From Paenibacillus sp. TCA20 (GTDB taxonomy: Bacteria > Bacillota > Bacilli > Paenibacillales > Paenibacillaceae), in the NCBI RefSeq assembly GCF_000732325.1, contig NZ_BBIW01000007.1, positions 62,001 through 126,000 of the forward strand: a DNA stretch of 64,000 nt, written 5' to 3'. The notes under the pieces were generated by a model that worked only from the letters and a program-made list of their open reading frames with translations, was not told the origin of the DNA and did not search any database. Every line of letters starts with the position of its first letter. Position 1 is the stretch's first letter. Of the stretch, positions 45,116 through 55,480 are shown in pieces. A program made the translations under genes and the position numbers.

Positions 45116-45126
45116 AATATATATGT

Positions 45127-45180
45127 CTTTATGCAAGCAGGCTGCGGCGTACGTTAGCCGCGCAGCCTGCTTGCACAAAG
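45127..45180 (-). other. Strong intercistronic hairpin after atpA
   Basis: A perfect 14-bp stem (45132-45145 with 45162-45175), with flanking CTTT/AAAG pairing, lies 40 bases after the atpA stop. No T run follows on the minus strand, so it is more likely a 3' mRNA stabiliser or processing barrier than a terminator. Confidence 0.85.
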
Positions 45181-45219
45181 TTTATAAGCTCAATCAACTC
45201 ACTGCGAGCAATGATCTAC

Positions 45220-46740
<1,521 letters not shown>

Positions 46741-46753
46741 TCACCCCTCACAA

Positions 46754-47296
46754 CTATACTCGTCTATTAAAAGACTGTTCTATCCGTTTTAATTGACCTG
46801 CGAGACTTCCATCATAAACCGTATCACCGATGACGACCTTCAGTCCGCCGATCAAACTCTTATCGACAATATTTTCAATGCGGATCTGTTTGTTGATACG
46901 ATCTCCAAACTCTTTCGACACCGCTTGTTTTTCTTCTTCACTCAGCTCGTAGGCAGAGTACACACGAGCGTTCACCATACCCAGAGATGAGGCCTCGAGA
47001 TCAAGATAGCTGTCTACAACAGCATCCAGTACCTCAATCCGTCCCCGCTCAATGAGCAGCTTAATTGTGTTGAGAACCGGCTCTGACACTTTCTCTTTCA
47101 GGGCGTCCAGAACACTCAGCTTCGTTGAAATACTCACATTCGGAGAAGAAATAAATTTCAAAACGTCGCGATCTCCCGTTATGGAGCTTGCAACCGCGCG
47201 AAGTTCGGCTTCCACTTCCAGGACGGACTGTTTCTCGATCGCCACATCATACAATGCTTTGGCATATCGTTTAGCAACTACCGTATCCCGACTCAT
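46754..47296 (-). CDS. atpH: ATP synthase F1 delta subunit
   Basis: 180 aa. Links the b-subunit stalk to the top of alpha3beta3. N-terminal helical bundle (VAKRYAKALYDVAIEKQ) and the conserved C-terminal IGGLKVVIGDTVYDGSLAGQL. The ATG overlaps the atpF stop (ATGA at 47293-47296), so translation is coupled. Confidence 0.98.
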   Translation of the reverse strand: MSRDTVVAKRYAKALYDVAIEKQSVLEVEAELRAVASSITGDRDVLKFISSPNVSISTKLSVLDALKEKVSEPVLNTIKLLIERGRIEVLDAVVDSYLDLEASSLGMVNARVYSAYELSEEEKQAVSKEFGDRINKQIRIENIVDKSLIGGLKVVIGDTVYDGSLAGQLKRIEQSFNRRV

Positions 47297-47781
47297 GGTC
47301 TGCCTCCTACTTCATTCAGATACTTCTCAACCAGCTCTTCTTGAGCCTTATCCTGCTTAACTTCCTTATCAAGAATCTTGGAAGCGATTTGTACAGAAAC
47401 TGTACCAAGCTCGTTCCGCAAGGAAGCAACAGCTTTGTTTTTCTCACTTTCAATTTCACGTACAGCTTCATCTTTCATGCGTTCAGTCTGCTGCTTCGCT
47501 TCAATCAGCATCGCCTCAGCCTGACTTGCGCTTGTCTTGCGAGATTGCTCAATGATTCCCTGTGCTTCTTGACGCGCTTCCTGCAAAGCCGCCTTTTGCT
47601 CTTCAACATATTGAATCGCTTGCTCACGGGTTTGCTTTGCATCTTCCATTTGCTTCGCTACCAATTCACGACGCTGCTCCATAATCCCAAACAGCTTATT
47701 GAAAGCAAATTTAGATAGCAGGAAGTAAAGAATTAGAAATGCAACGATCGTAATTGCAATATTTTCCCATAAGATACTCAC
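47293..47781 (-). CDS. atpF: ATP synthase Fo b subunit
   Basis: 162 aa. One N-terminal membrane helix (about 7-24) and a long charged coiled coil forming the peripheral stalk (EEQKAALQEARQEAQGIIEQ and following). GTG start behind GGAGTGA. Stop overlaps the atpH start. Confidence 0.98.
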   Translation of the reverse strand: MSILWENIAITIVAFLILYFLLSKFAFNKLFGIMEQRRELVAKQMEDAKQTREQAIQYVEEQKAALQEARQEAQGIIEQSRKTSASQAEAMLIEAKQQTERMKDEAVREIESEKNKAVASLRNELGTVSVQIASKILDKEVKQDKAQEELVEKYLNEVGGRP

Positions 47782-47872
47782 TCACGTCACTCCTTTCCGT
47801 TCAATCCATTATCGTAACAAAACGAAGGCGCGGATGGCATCGCCCTCCCCGCCAAACCGTCTAAATGTGATA

Positions 47873-48151
<279 letters not shown>

Positions 48152-48187
48152 CTAGCGAGTTAACCCGCATAAGAAGTTACCACCTTA

Positions 48188-48949
48188 CTAGTGTTCCTCA
48201 TGAATCGTTGTCTGTGCAATGTATACCATTGACAGAATGGTAAAGATAAAGGCCTGAAGTGCACCTACGAATATACTGAAGCCTTGCCACGCCATCATGG
48301 CCGGGATTCCGAACCAACCGATTTTCAAAATGGTCGAGATCAGGATCTCCCCTGCAAAGATGTTTGCAAACAAACGAATTGCAAGCGCGATCGGCTTCGC
48401 CAGGTTCTCAATAATGTTAAGCGGAAGGAAAACCGGGAACGGCTCAATATAGTGCTTCAGGTAATGCTTGCGGTTGTGTTTCAAACCTAAATAATTCATT
48501 AGAATAAAGATGACGATCGCAAGACCTGCAGTCACAGAAATGTCTGCCGTAGGTGATTTCCACCATAGGATGTGAGCATGATGATCTTCCGTCAACCCCC
48601 TGGTCGCCTCAATGACGAATGGACCCACATTGGATTCATGATGATGCTCAGAGATGACAGAGAACGGCAACCCCAGCAAGTTAGCGACTAAGATAAACAG
48701 AATCAAGGTCAGGCCAAGGTTGATATAAGCCTTCCCTTTGCTCAGCGGCATGGCGCTTGCAATAAGATTCTGAACAAATTCGACAACCCACTCCATGAAG
48801 TTCTGAACCTTTCCAGGATTCTCAACTGATAGATTGCGAGTTGCCAGTCGGGCGAGTATGAACACAATGAGCACCGTCACTGTGAGCATAAGTACAGCGG
48901 AAAGGTCAATGTTCAATCCTCCGAGCTTAATTATCGGTGAGTCATGCAT
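48188..48949 (-). CDS. atpB: ATP synthase Fo a subunit
   Basis: 253 aa, membrane stator forming the half-channels. The essential Arg lies in ALAIRLFANIFAGEIL; the C-terminal helix GALQAFIFTILSMVYI is conserved. A His-rich stretch (SEHHHESN, EDHHAHILWW) forms an outer loop. AAAGGGGTGA precedes the ATG. Confidence 0.98.
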   Translation of the reverse strand: MHDSPIIKLGGLNIDLSAVLMLTVTVLIVFILARLATRNLSVENPGKVQNFMEWVVEFVQNLIASAMPLSKGKAYINLGLTLILFILVANLLGLPFSVISEHHHESNVGPFVIEATRGLTEDHHAHILWWKSPTADISVTAGLAIVIFILMNYLGLKHNRKHYLKHYIEPFPVFLPLNIIENLAKPIALAIRLFANIFAGEILISTILKIGWFGIPAMMAWQGFSIFVGALQAFIFTILSMVYIAQTTIHEEH

Positions 48950-48981
48950 AGTGATTTATTCACCCCTTTCCAAAAGTATTT

Positions 48982-49359
48982 TCATTTGCCGGCTCTGGCG
49001 TTCAAGATAATGCTGACCGGAAGAGCCAGAACCTGAACTAAGAAAAGCCCAATTATAGTGAAGCTCATGGATACCTGCTCAAACCGCACTGCAAACATGA
49101 TCGCCAAAAGAGTAATACACATTCGTGACAAAAAACCGAAGTTGACTCTTTTGCCTCCGGGCGTTGCGGCGTTTTCCGACACCTGGTTGATTTTCAACGA
49201 TAAATATCGAAAATTGAATAATCCTGCAGCTAATCCAATGGTAAGTCCAAGAAACACCGGACGATGTTCGGGCATAAGCACCCAAGCGAACAGCGTTACT
49301 GACAAGAGTACAAATGCCAGTCTTGTCACAGCATTAACGATGGAAGACAAACTAATCAT
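48982..49359 (-). CDS. atpI: ATP synthase protein I
   Basis: 125 aa, four hydrophobic helices. The AtpI family assists c-ring assembly. Motif LGLTIGLAAGLFNFRYLSLKINQ is typical. GGGGGC lies 5 bases before the ATG. It overlaps the upstream atpZ-like gene by 8 bases and lies directly before atpB. Confidence 0.9.
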   Translation of the reverse strand: MISLSSIVNAVTRLAFVLLSVTLFAWVLMPEHRPVFLGLTIGLAAGLFNFRYLSLKINQVSENAATPGGKRVNFGFLSRMCITLLAIMFAVRFEQVSMSFTIIGLFLVQVLALPVSIILNARAGK

Positions 49360-49582
49360 TTTGTGCCCCCAAAAACTTCTTAATAATCATAGCTATATTC
49401 AGAACCCCCAGCACCAGCCCGGCCATACAACCGATCGCGATTATATAAGCCTCTCCGTCTATGAGGTTCATCAGCCACCTGCCTGCAAAAAATCCAATGG
49501 TTATGTACGTAGCCAGCAGGATGCCGGAACCACCGATTGCAAGAGCAATTAACCACGGTTTATCTTGGTTCATCTTAGACAC
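49352..49582 (-). CDS. AtpZ/AtpI-family membrane protein
   Basis: 76 aa from GTG at 49582 (AAGGGATGG 4-12 bases upstream); ATG at 49573 is an alternative. Two membrane helices (LIALAIGGSGILLATYITIG and IAIGCMAGLVLGVLNIAM) match the AtpZ/ATPase_gene1 family that precedes atpI in Bacillota. It opens the atp operon behind the promoter at 49692-49721. Its role in Mg2+/Ca2+ uptake or ring assembly is from the family, not seen here. Confidence 0.82.
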   Translation of the reverse strand: MSKMNQDKPWLIALAIGGSGILLATYITIGFFAGRWLMNLIDGEAYIIAIGCMAGLVLGVLNIAMIIKKFLGAQND

Positions 49583-49691
49583 AACCCATCCCTTAGAAAG
49601 CGCTGTATATGGAAAATGAGTCAAATTCCCGTTCTTCACAAATACTCCGGAAAAACGATGAATTATGCATCTGGCCTGTCCAATCCCAATT

Positions 49692-49721
49692 ATCTTACTG
49701 AATGGGTAAACTGTTTGTCAA
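49692..49721 (-). promoter_or_regulatory. Predicted SigA promoter of the atp operon
   Basis: -35 TTGACA (49716-49721), 18-base gap, -10 TAAGAT (49692-49697). It lies about 110 bases upstream of the first atp gene. Confidence 0.7.
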
Positions 49722-49858
49722 TCGGTCGATTCCTTGCTCCAGCTATGAAAAAGGCCTTGAAAAACAGTGAAAAAATCTCACAATATCTCTCAAAGCCACG
49801 TAAACCGTACAGTTTGACTGTATGCTGTACTGTTCACTTCATCACATAATAAAAATAA

Positions 49859-51013
49859 TTATTTTTCGAACTTTCTGTGAAATTGCTCAGGACGCTCTTC
49901 TTTTTTGCCAAAATGGTGCAAAATCGCACTGACAATCCGTTCAGAAGCACGTCCGTCACCAAATGGATTCGCTGCTTCACTCATCGATGCGTACAGTTCC
50001 GAGTCGGTTAATAATGCCTTCGTTCTGGCATATACCTGCTCCTCGTTCGTGCCGACAAGCTCCAGTGTTCCCGCTTCAACACCCTCAGGTCTCTCCGTCG
50101 TATCACGAAGGACTAGAACAGGTACTCCATAGGACGGTGCTTCCTCCTGCATGCCTCCTGAATCGGTAAGAATCAGATGCGTATGCGGATAAATATTGTG
50201 GAAATCTACAACGTCCAGCGGATCAATCAGCTTAATACGCGGGTGTCCTCCCAGAATTTCGTATGCCGGCTCTTTGACTGCAGGACTCAGATGCACAGGG
50301 TAGACGATGGCTACATCCTCAAACTCATCTGCGATGCGCTTGACGGCTCTGAATATGTTGCGGTGAGGCTCGCCTTGGGATTCACGGCGGTGAGCCGTCA
50401 TTAGAATGAGCCGCTTGCCTTCTGCAAATTCGAGCACCGGATGCGTGTAATCATCCCGTACCGTATATTGAAACACATCTGTGACCGTATTGCCTGTGAC
50501 GTATACACTTGACTCCGGCTTATTTTCTCGCAGGAGATTGTTCGCAGACATATCTGTCGGTGCAAAATGCAAGTCCGCAAGCACACCTGTCAGCTGTCTG
50601 TTCATCTCCTCAGGGAATGGTGACAGCTTGTTCCACGTACGAAGCCCTGCTTCCACATGTCCAACCTTGATCTGCTGCAAAAATGCCGCATAGCTGGCAA
50701 GGAATGTGGTCAGGGTATCTCCATGAACGAGTACAATGTCCGGTTTCGCTTCCTGCAAGACCGGTTCAAGTCCTTGAAGGACTCTTACCGTAATTTCGTT
50801 CAGTGTCTGACGGTCCTTCATGACATCCAGATCATAATCCGGTGTAATGTTGAACACTTCCAGCACTTGATCCAGCATCTGACGATGCTGAGCTGTAACA
50901 CATACAATTGATTCGATCTCATCAGGGTGACGTTCCAGCTCCAAAATAAGCGGCGCCATCTTGATCGCTTCCGGGCGGACTCCGAAAACCGTCATTACTT
51001 TAATCTTCGACAT
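49859..51013 (-). CDS. mnaA: UDP-N-acetylglucosamine 2-epimerase (non-hydrolysing)
   Basis: 384 aa. Converts UDP-GlcNAc to UDP-ManNAc in the cytoplasm, the donor for the TagA step and for pyruvylated ManNAc in SLH-binding wall polymer. Motifs: VFGVRPEAIKMAPLILEL, VTAQHRQMLDQ, VHGDTLTT, HVEAGLRTWNK, PFPEEMNR, LMTAHRRES and LTDSGGMQEEAPS. AAAGGGG precedes the ATG. It follows upp by 34 bases and so is probably co-transcribed with it, an arrangement different from B. subtilis, where upp is followed by the atp operon. Confidence 0.96.
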   Translation of the reverse strand: MSKIKVMTVFGVRPEAIKMAPLILELERHPDEIESIVCVTAQHRQMLDQVLEVFNITPDYDLDVMKDRQTLNEITVRVLQGLEPVLQEAKPDIVLVHGDTLTTFLASYAAFLQQIKVGHVEAGLRTWNKLSPFPEEMNRQLTGVLADLHFAPTDMSANNLLRENKPESSVYVTGNTVTDVFQYTVRDDYTHPVLEFAEGKRLILMTAHRRESQGEPHRNIFRAVKRIADEFEDVAIVYPVHLSPAVKEPAYEILGGHPRIKLIDPLDVVDFHNIYPHTHLILTDSGGMQEEAPSYGVPVLVLRDTTERPEGVEAGTLELVGTNEEQVYARTKALLTDSELYASMSEAANPFGDGRASERIVSAILHHFGKKEERPEQFHRKFEK

Positions 51014-51047
51014 TCGCGTTCGAGCCCCTTTGTATCAGAATGATTTG

Positions 51048-51677
51048 TTATTTCGTACCGTACAAGCGGTCTCCTGCGTCACCAAGACCAGGAATAATGT
51101 AGCCGTGGTCATCCAGACCTTCATCAAGTGCAGCCACATAAATGTCCACATCGGGGTGAGCATCATGAACGGCCTTGACACCTTCTGGTGCAGCCACCAG
51201 GTTCATCATCTTGATCTGAGTGCAGCCGCGCTTCTTCAGCACATCAATCGCCGCAATCGCAGAGCCGCCAGTGGCCAGCATCGGATCGATTACGATGAGC
51301 TCGCGTTCCGTTACATCTGTAGGAAGCTTCGTATAGTACTCCACAGGCTGCAAAGTCTCAGGATCGCGGAACAGACCCACATGCCCTACTTTGGCCGCAG
51401 GAATCAATTTCACGACGCCATCCAGCATACCAAGCCCCGCGCGCAGAATCGGAATAAGTCCCAGCATACGTCCTGAGATGACCTTACCCTCTGTCTCGGC
51501 TACAGGTGTCTGCACAGTTATCGTTTCGAGCGGAATATCGCGTGTTATTTCGTATGCCATTAAAGTTGCCACTTCATCTACGAGTTCACGAAAATCCTTA
51601 GTGTTCGTGCGCATGTCACGAATAATTGTCAATTTGTGTTGAATCAACGGGTGATCACATACCACCAATTTTCCCAT
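51048..51677 (-). CDS. upp: Uracil phosphoribosyltransferase
   Basis: 209 aa. Pyrimidine salvage: uracil plus PRPP gives UMP. PRPP-binding loop [17 protein letters not shown]-terminal [17 protein letters not shown] and C-terminal [17 protein letters not shown] are typical. The ATG at 51677 is 7 bases after GGAGGG; an earlier in-frame start at 51704 would include the site itself in the coding sequence. Confidence 0.98.
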   Translation of the reverse strand: MGKLVVCDHPLIQHKLTIIRDMRTNTKDFRELVDEVATLMAYEITRDIPLETITVQTPVAETEGKVISGRMLGLIPILRAGLGMLDGVVKLIPAAKVGHVGLFRDPETLQPVEYYTKLPTDVTERELIVIDPMLATGGSAIAAIDVLKKRGCTQIKMMNLVAAPEGVKAVHDAHPDVDIYVAALDEGLDDHGYIIPGLGDAGDRLYGTK

Positions 51678-51822
51678 TGCTTGTCCCTCCGGTAGGTTCT
51701 TCATTCATCATCAACAGCCGCATCTACGCAAATTATAGACAGGCAAGTCGATAAATCCTGTATATTATATCATTCCCTATCCTTAAAATGCACCTTCATC
51801 TGACGGTATCATTCGAACAGTA

Positions 51823-51858
51823 TAAAAAAGACCGAACTACCATGATAGCAGTCCGGTC
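51823..51858 (-). terminator. Rho-independent terminator of ywlG-glyA
   Basis: A 9-bp stem with one mismatch (51830-51838 with 51850-51858), then six T on the minus strand. Confidence 0.88.
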
Positions 51859-51917
51859 CGTTGTTCAAGAAAATAGCCGAGACAGCTAATTCTCAGTATG
51901 GGAAAATTTGTTTTATT

Positions 51918-53165
51918 TTAGTACTTTAGCTCTGGATAAAGCGGGAATTTGTCAGTTAACGCCGTTACTTGTCGTTTTGCTTCTTCCAGCACCGTAGCAT
52001 CTTGAGCGTTCTTCAGCGTCTTGGCGATAATTTTACCGATCTCAACCATCGCTTCTTCGTCCATGCCGCGGGAAGTTGCTGCAGGCGTGCCGATCCGAAT
52101 ACCGCTCGTTACAAACGGACTTGTAGGATCAAATGGAATCGCATTTTTGTTAACCGTAATACCGATCGAATCAAGCACATGCTCTGCATCTTTACCTGTA
52201 ATGTTGATATTGCGGGTATCGATCAGCATCAAGTGGTTGTCCGTACCGCCGGAAACGATATTCAGACCCTCTGCAATCAAAGTTTCAGCTAGAACTTGAG
52301 CATTCTTCACTACATTTTGAGCATAAGTTTTGAAAGAAGGCTGAAGAGCTTCCCCGAGGGCAACCGCTTTGGCAGCAATAACGTGCATCAACGGTCCGCC
52401 CTGGCTTCCTGGGAATACAGCCTTATCAATCGCAGCAGCCCATGGCTTGCGCGTAAGGATCATACCACCACGTGGTCCGCGAAGGGTCTTATGTGTCGTT
52501 GTTGTTACAAAATGAGCATGCGGCACCGGATTCGGATGCAGACCTGCTGCCACGAGACCCGCAATATGGGCCATATCCACCATGAACAATGCACCTACAT
52601 CGTTAGCAATGCTCGCAAGTGCTTCAAAATCAATGGTACGCGGATAAGCGCTGGCACCTGCTACGATCAGACGAGGGCGATGCTTAAACGCCGCTTTGCG
52701 AACCTCGTTGTAGTCGATGCGGAATGTATCTTCCTGAACACCATAAGCAACAAAGTTATAGAGAAGACCCGATGCATTCACCGGGCTGCCGTGTGTCAAA
52801 TGACCGCCATGTGCAAGGTTCATCCCGAGCACGGTGTCTCCAGGCTTAAGCGCCGCAAGGTATACAGCCATATTCGCCTGTGCACCGGAGTGCGGCTGAA
52901 CGTTGACATGCTCTGCACCAAACAATTCTTTGGCACGTTCACGAGCGATATCTTCGACGATATCAACATGCTCGCATCCGCCATAGTAACGTTTGCCAGG
53001 GTAACCTTCAGCATATTTATTTGTAAGTACGGAGCCCATCGCTTCGATAACCGCTTCGGAGACGATATTCTCAGAGGCAATCAGCTCGATATTGTTTTGC
53101 TGACGTTTGAGTTCCAATCCCATCGCATTAAGTACTGCCGGGTCTGCTTTGCGCAATTGATCCAT
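51918..53165 (-). CDS. glyA: Serine hydroxymethyltransferase
   Basis: 415 aa, PLP enzyme that converts serine and tetrahydrofolate to glycine and methylene-tetrahydrofolate. The PLP Lys lies in [30 protein letters not shown] and [13 protein letters not shown] are typical. The ATG at 53165 (MDQLRK) is 10 bases after GGGAGG. It follows ywlG by 42 bases. The ZTP riboswitch upstream of ywlG would link its expression to folate one-carbon supply. Confidence 0.98.
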   Translation of the reverse strand: MDQLRKADPAVLNAMGLELKRQQNNIELIASENIVSEAVIEAMGSVLTNKYAEGYPGKRYYGGCEHVDIVEDIARERAKELFGAEHVNVQPHSGAQANMAVYLAALKPGDTVLGMNLAHGGHLTHGSPVNASGLLYNFVAYGVQEDTFRIDYNEVRKAAFKHRPRLIVAGASAYPRTIDFEALASIANDVGALFMVDMAHIAGLVAAGLHPNPVPHAHFVTTTTHKTLRGPRGGMILTRKPWAAAIDKAVFPGSQGGPLMHVIAAKAVALGEALQPSFKTYAQNVVKNAQVLAETLIAEGLNIVSGGTDNHLMLIDTRNINITGKDAEHVLDSIGITVNKNAIPFDPTSPFVTSGIRIGTPAATSRGMDEEAMVEIGKIIAKTLKNAQDATVLEEAKRQVTALTDKFPLYPELKY

Positions 53166-53207
53166 AACTTGAATTCCTCCCATATGATAGCTGTTTAAAA
53201 TAAATTC

Positions 53208-53804
53208 TTAATCACAAGTTGAAGTGTTACTGGTTACATCAAGCTGGTACACCGCACGCTCTCCGCCAATAAGCTTTGGCCTGGACAATGCGGTAGTCAC
53301 CCGTGCTTCCCCAATATAACGCCTTGCTGTACGGTAAGGAACGGCAACTCTCTTCAAATGCATGCCGATGAGCGTCTCACCGATATCCATACCCGCATGT
53401 GCTTCGATTGTTTCGGCAAGACAGGGCTCTTGCAATGATCGATATGCCGCTGCGGCCATAGAGCCTCCTGCCTTCGGAACGGGTACGGCGGATACTTCCG
53501 TAAGTCCAAGCCTCTCAAGCAGGGAACGTTCCAGAACCAACGCTCGGTTCAAATGCTCGCAGCACTGCACAGCAATCTCGAAACCGTAAGCATTCTTTAC
53601 TTCATTGATACCTTGAAGCAGCGCTTGTGCAATCTCTGACGCTCCGGCTGTTCCAATGCGCTTGCCTGCTACCTCGCTTGTACTGGTACCAATGACGACG
53701 ACTTTACCTGGACCAAGCTTCCCTTCCGCCGCAAGCTCTTCCAGCACCTCAGCTGTCTGTGCCGTAAGATGATGCAATTCAGGGTGAATGCTGTTTTGTT
53801 CCAT
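53208..53804 (-). CDS. ywlG: TIGR01440/UPF0340 family protein YwlG
   Basis: 198 aa, cytoplasmic, no signal. Conserved motifs of the family: VIGTSTSEVAGKRIGTAGA, FEIAVQCCEHLNRALV, VPVPKAGGSMAAAAY, AGMDIGETLIGMHL. Function is unknown. It is always close to glyA and ywlE in Bacillota. GGGAGGG lies 12 bases before the ATG. First gene behind the ZTP riboswitch. Confidence 0.94.
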   Translation of the reverse strand: MEQNSIHPELHHLTAQTAEVLEELAAEGKLGPGKVVVIGTSTSEVAGKRIGTAGASEIAQALLQGINEVKNAYGFEIAVQCCEHLNRALVLERSLLERLGLTEVSAVPVPKAGGSMAAAAYRSLQEPCLAETIEAHAGMDIGETLIGMHLKRVAVPYRTARRYIGEARVTTALSRPKLIGGERAVYQLDVTSNTSTCD

Positions 53805-53952
53805 AGCCTAATGAACCCTCCCCTTCCGTTTGTGACTTTAAAACGATCGCAAGAAAGAGTTGTTCACTCATGAGAATCGTCTAATTCGCCCTATTTTGCG
53901 ATCTGCCAAGATCATTTGAGTCTTATTATACCGAAAAGTATGGCGAAATACG

Positions 53953-54085
53953 AAAAAAGAGCAGTCTCCCACACAAGTATACCTTGCGTGCAAGAAATGC
54001 TCTTTTGCCCAGGCGACCGGCCGTTATCTCCGATGCTCCATCGTGGTTTAATCCACACTTGTCGCCAGTTACACCGGAATCTCAT
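53953..54085 (-). ncRNA. ZTP (pfl) riboswitch with terminator ahead of ywlG-glyA
   Basis: The minus strand contains the conserved ZTP aptamer parts in order: AACTGGCG (about 54063-54070), the hairpin GTGTGG...CCAC, the GATGGAGCATC segment, and CGCCTGGGCA at 54005-54014. Directly after it a 9-bp stem (53998-54006 with 53955-53963) is followed by T residues, the expression platform. The known ligand is ZTP/ZMP, which builds up when 10-formyl-tetrahydrofolate is short; binding should prevent termination and switch on ywlG and glyA. Confidence 0.95.
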
Positions 54086-54096
54086 TTATCTACTTC

Positions 54097-54125
54097 ATCA
54101 TAGAACATCAGATGTTAGAAATCAA
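54097..54125 (-). promoter_or_regulatory. Predicted SigA promoter of the ZTP riboswitch-ywlG-glyA unit
   Basis: -35 TTGATT (54120-54125), 17-base gap, -10 TATGAT (54097-54102). The start near 54090 is at the first base of the aptamer. A second -10 TATAAT is found downstream of the terminator near 53930 but lacks a good -35. Confidence 0.8.
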
Positions 54126-54153
54126 CTACTTCTAGAGCGCTGTACCAAAAAAA

Positions 54154-54726
54154 TCAGCTGAGCTTATCCAGCACACGCTCAACCGCAGAACGGATCTCCG
54201 CTGCCGTCACATCATAATCTTCTCTACTGCCCCCAAAAGGGTCTGAAATATCAAAGCTTGGAATCCGCTGCTGAATTTCGATAATACGCTGACGATCCGA
54301 GGCCAGCACTTCCTGTCCAAGCGCACGCTTCATTTGCCATTCTGCATACAATCGATCCCGTTCCTTAAGATCAGCCAGGACTTTTGGATCATCTTCTGCA
54401 TATTCCTTCAGCGTGTAGATCTTGTCAGCACACTCGGGATAATGATGAATGACTTGCTGCTTATGTGAACCCGTTAGGGTTAATATAAGATCTGCCCATT
54501 GGACCAAATCACGATTGACCGAGGATGAAGTTATGACATCCTGAATATCGTGATCCCTAAGCACAGCAGCTGCATGACGAGAAATCGTACTTCCATCTAT
54601 GGCAGACACTCCTGCGGATCGAACTTCTACATCAATGCCTCTTGCAGCAGCAGATTTGCGAAACAATCCCTCTGCCATCGGGCTGCGGCAAGTATTGCCT
54701 GTACATACGAATAGAATATTCTTCAT
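54154..54726 (-). CDS. ywlE: Protein arginine phosphatase YwlE
   Basis: 190 aa, low-molecular-weight phosphatase fold. P-loop C8-T-G-N-T-C-R14-S with Thr12 at the position that in YwlE gives preference for phospho-arginine over phospho-tyrosine. The general acid Asp is in SFDISDPFGGS, followed by the conserved EDY. It would counter McsB arginine kinase in stress response and protein turnover. GGAGGTG precedes the ATG. The family is normally about 150 aa; here a charged insertion (ERDRLYAEWQMKRALGQE) lengthens it. Confidence 0.92.
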   Translation of the reverse strand: MKNILFVCTGNTCRSPMAEGLFRKSAAARGIDVEVRSAGVSAIDGSTISRHAAAVLRDHDIQDVITSSSVNRDLVQWADLILTLTGSHKQQVIHHYPECADKIYTLKEYAEDDPKVLADLKERDRLYAEWQMKRALGQEVLASDRQRIIEIQQRIPSFDISDPFGGSREDYDVTAAEIRSAVERVLDKLS

Positions 54727-54840
54727 ATGATCACCTCCGTCGTCTGTATACCTGGATGAACTCCACTGTCATTAAGTTTCCTATGAGATGATTTCTATTG
54801 TATGACGCATCGTCTCAATATGCAAAGGAGAATAAACGAG

Positions 54841-55401
54841 CTAGAAGATGAACAGCATGCCAAAAGCCAGCAATATCGCCCCTCCTACAGCCTCTCCGTA
54901 TTCTCCGAGATTTCGGCTCACTCTCCTGCCTATTAATAAACCGACCATGGACATCACGAAACCACAGATGCCGAAGGCAATAACGGTCAGCCATAAATCA
55001 CTCTTGAACATACCAAGGGTTACACCAACGGAGAAGGAATCTATACTGACACTAACCGCAAATATCATTGTCCCGGCAAACGTCCGGTGGTCCATGAAAT
55101 TCGACTCCCCAGGTCTCAAGGCATTAAATATCATATGCGCGCCGAGTGCAAGTAGCAAGCCTCCTGCTACATAGGAAGTAATCTGACCCAGAAAGGAGCT
55201 GACATATTGTCCTGTGTAGAAACCAATTAAAGGCATAAGAATATGAAACAGTGATATCAGCAAGCTCAGCCGAAGCACATGCAGAAGCCGAATCCCCTTC
55301 ATGCCTATTCCAATCCCCAGCGAAAATGCATCCATTCCTAGAGCAACAGCCATAATCATAATTGTAATAAGATGGCCTAGTTCAGCAGGTGCGACAAGCA
55401 T
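54841..55401 (-). CDS. mntP: Manganese efflux pump MntP
   Basis: 186 aa, six membrane helices with the two-fold repeat of the family: GMDAFSLGIGIGMKG in the first half and SIDSFSVGVTLGMF in the second, each with the conserved Asp. Exports Mn2+. GGGGGT lies upstream of the ATG. It corresponds to ywlD of B. subtilis. No yybP-ykoY manganese riboswitch was seen in the 80-base gap upstream. Confidence 0.93.
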   Translation of the reverse strand: MLVAPAELGHLITIMIMAVALGMDAFSLGIGIGMKGIRLLHVLRLSLLISLFHILMPLIGFYTGQYVSSFLGQITSYVAGGLLLALGAHMIFNALRPGESNFMDHRTFAGTMIFAVSVSIDSFSVGVTLGMFKSDLWLTVIAFGICGFVMSMVGLLIGRRVSRNLGEYGEAVGGAILLAFGMLFIF

Positions 55402-55480
55402 TCATCCATACCCCCATGTCCACTTTAAGTCTTGTACACCATATGCGGACAAGAAGTAAAACATGACAAGTATAAGGTAC

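Noticed and set aside
44901..45116. 71-codon minus-strand frame with repeated [10 protein letters not shown]
   Set aside because: It is a translation of the 44-bp tandem repeat array; no ribosome binding site, and the unit length is not kept in frame through all copies.
52296..53198. 300-codon plus-strand open frame
   Set aside because: Register-aligned antisense of glyA.
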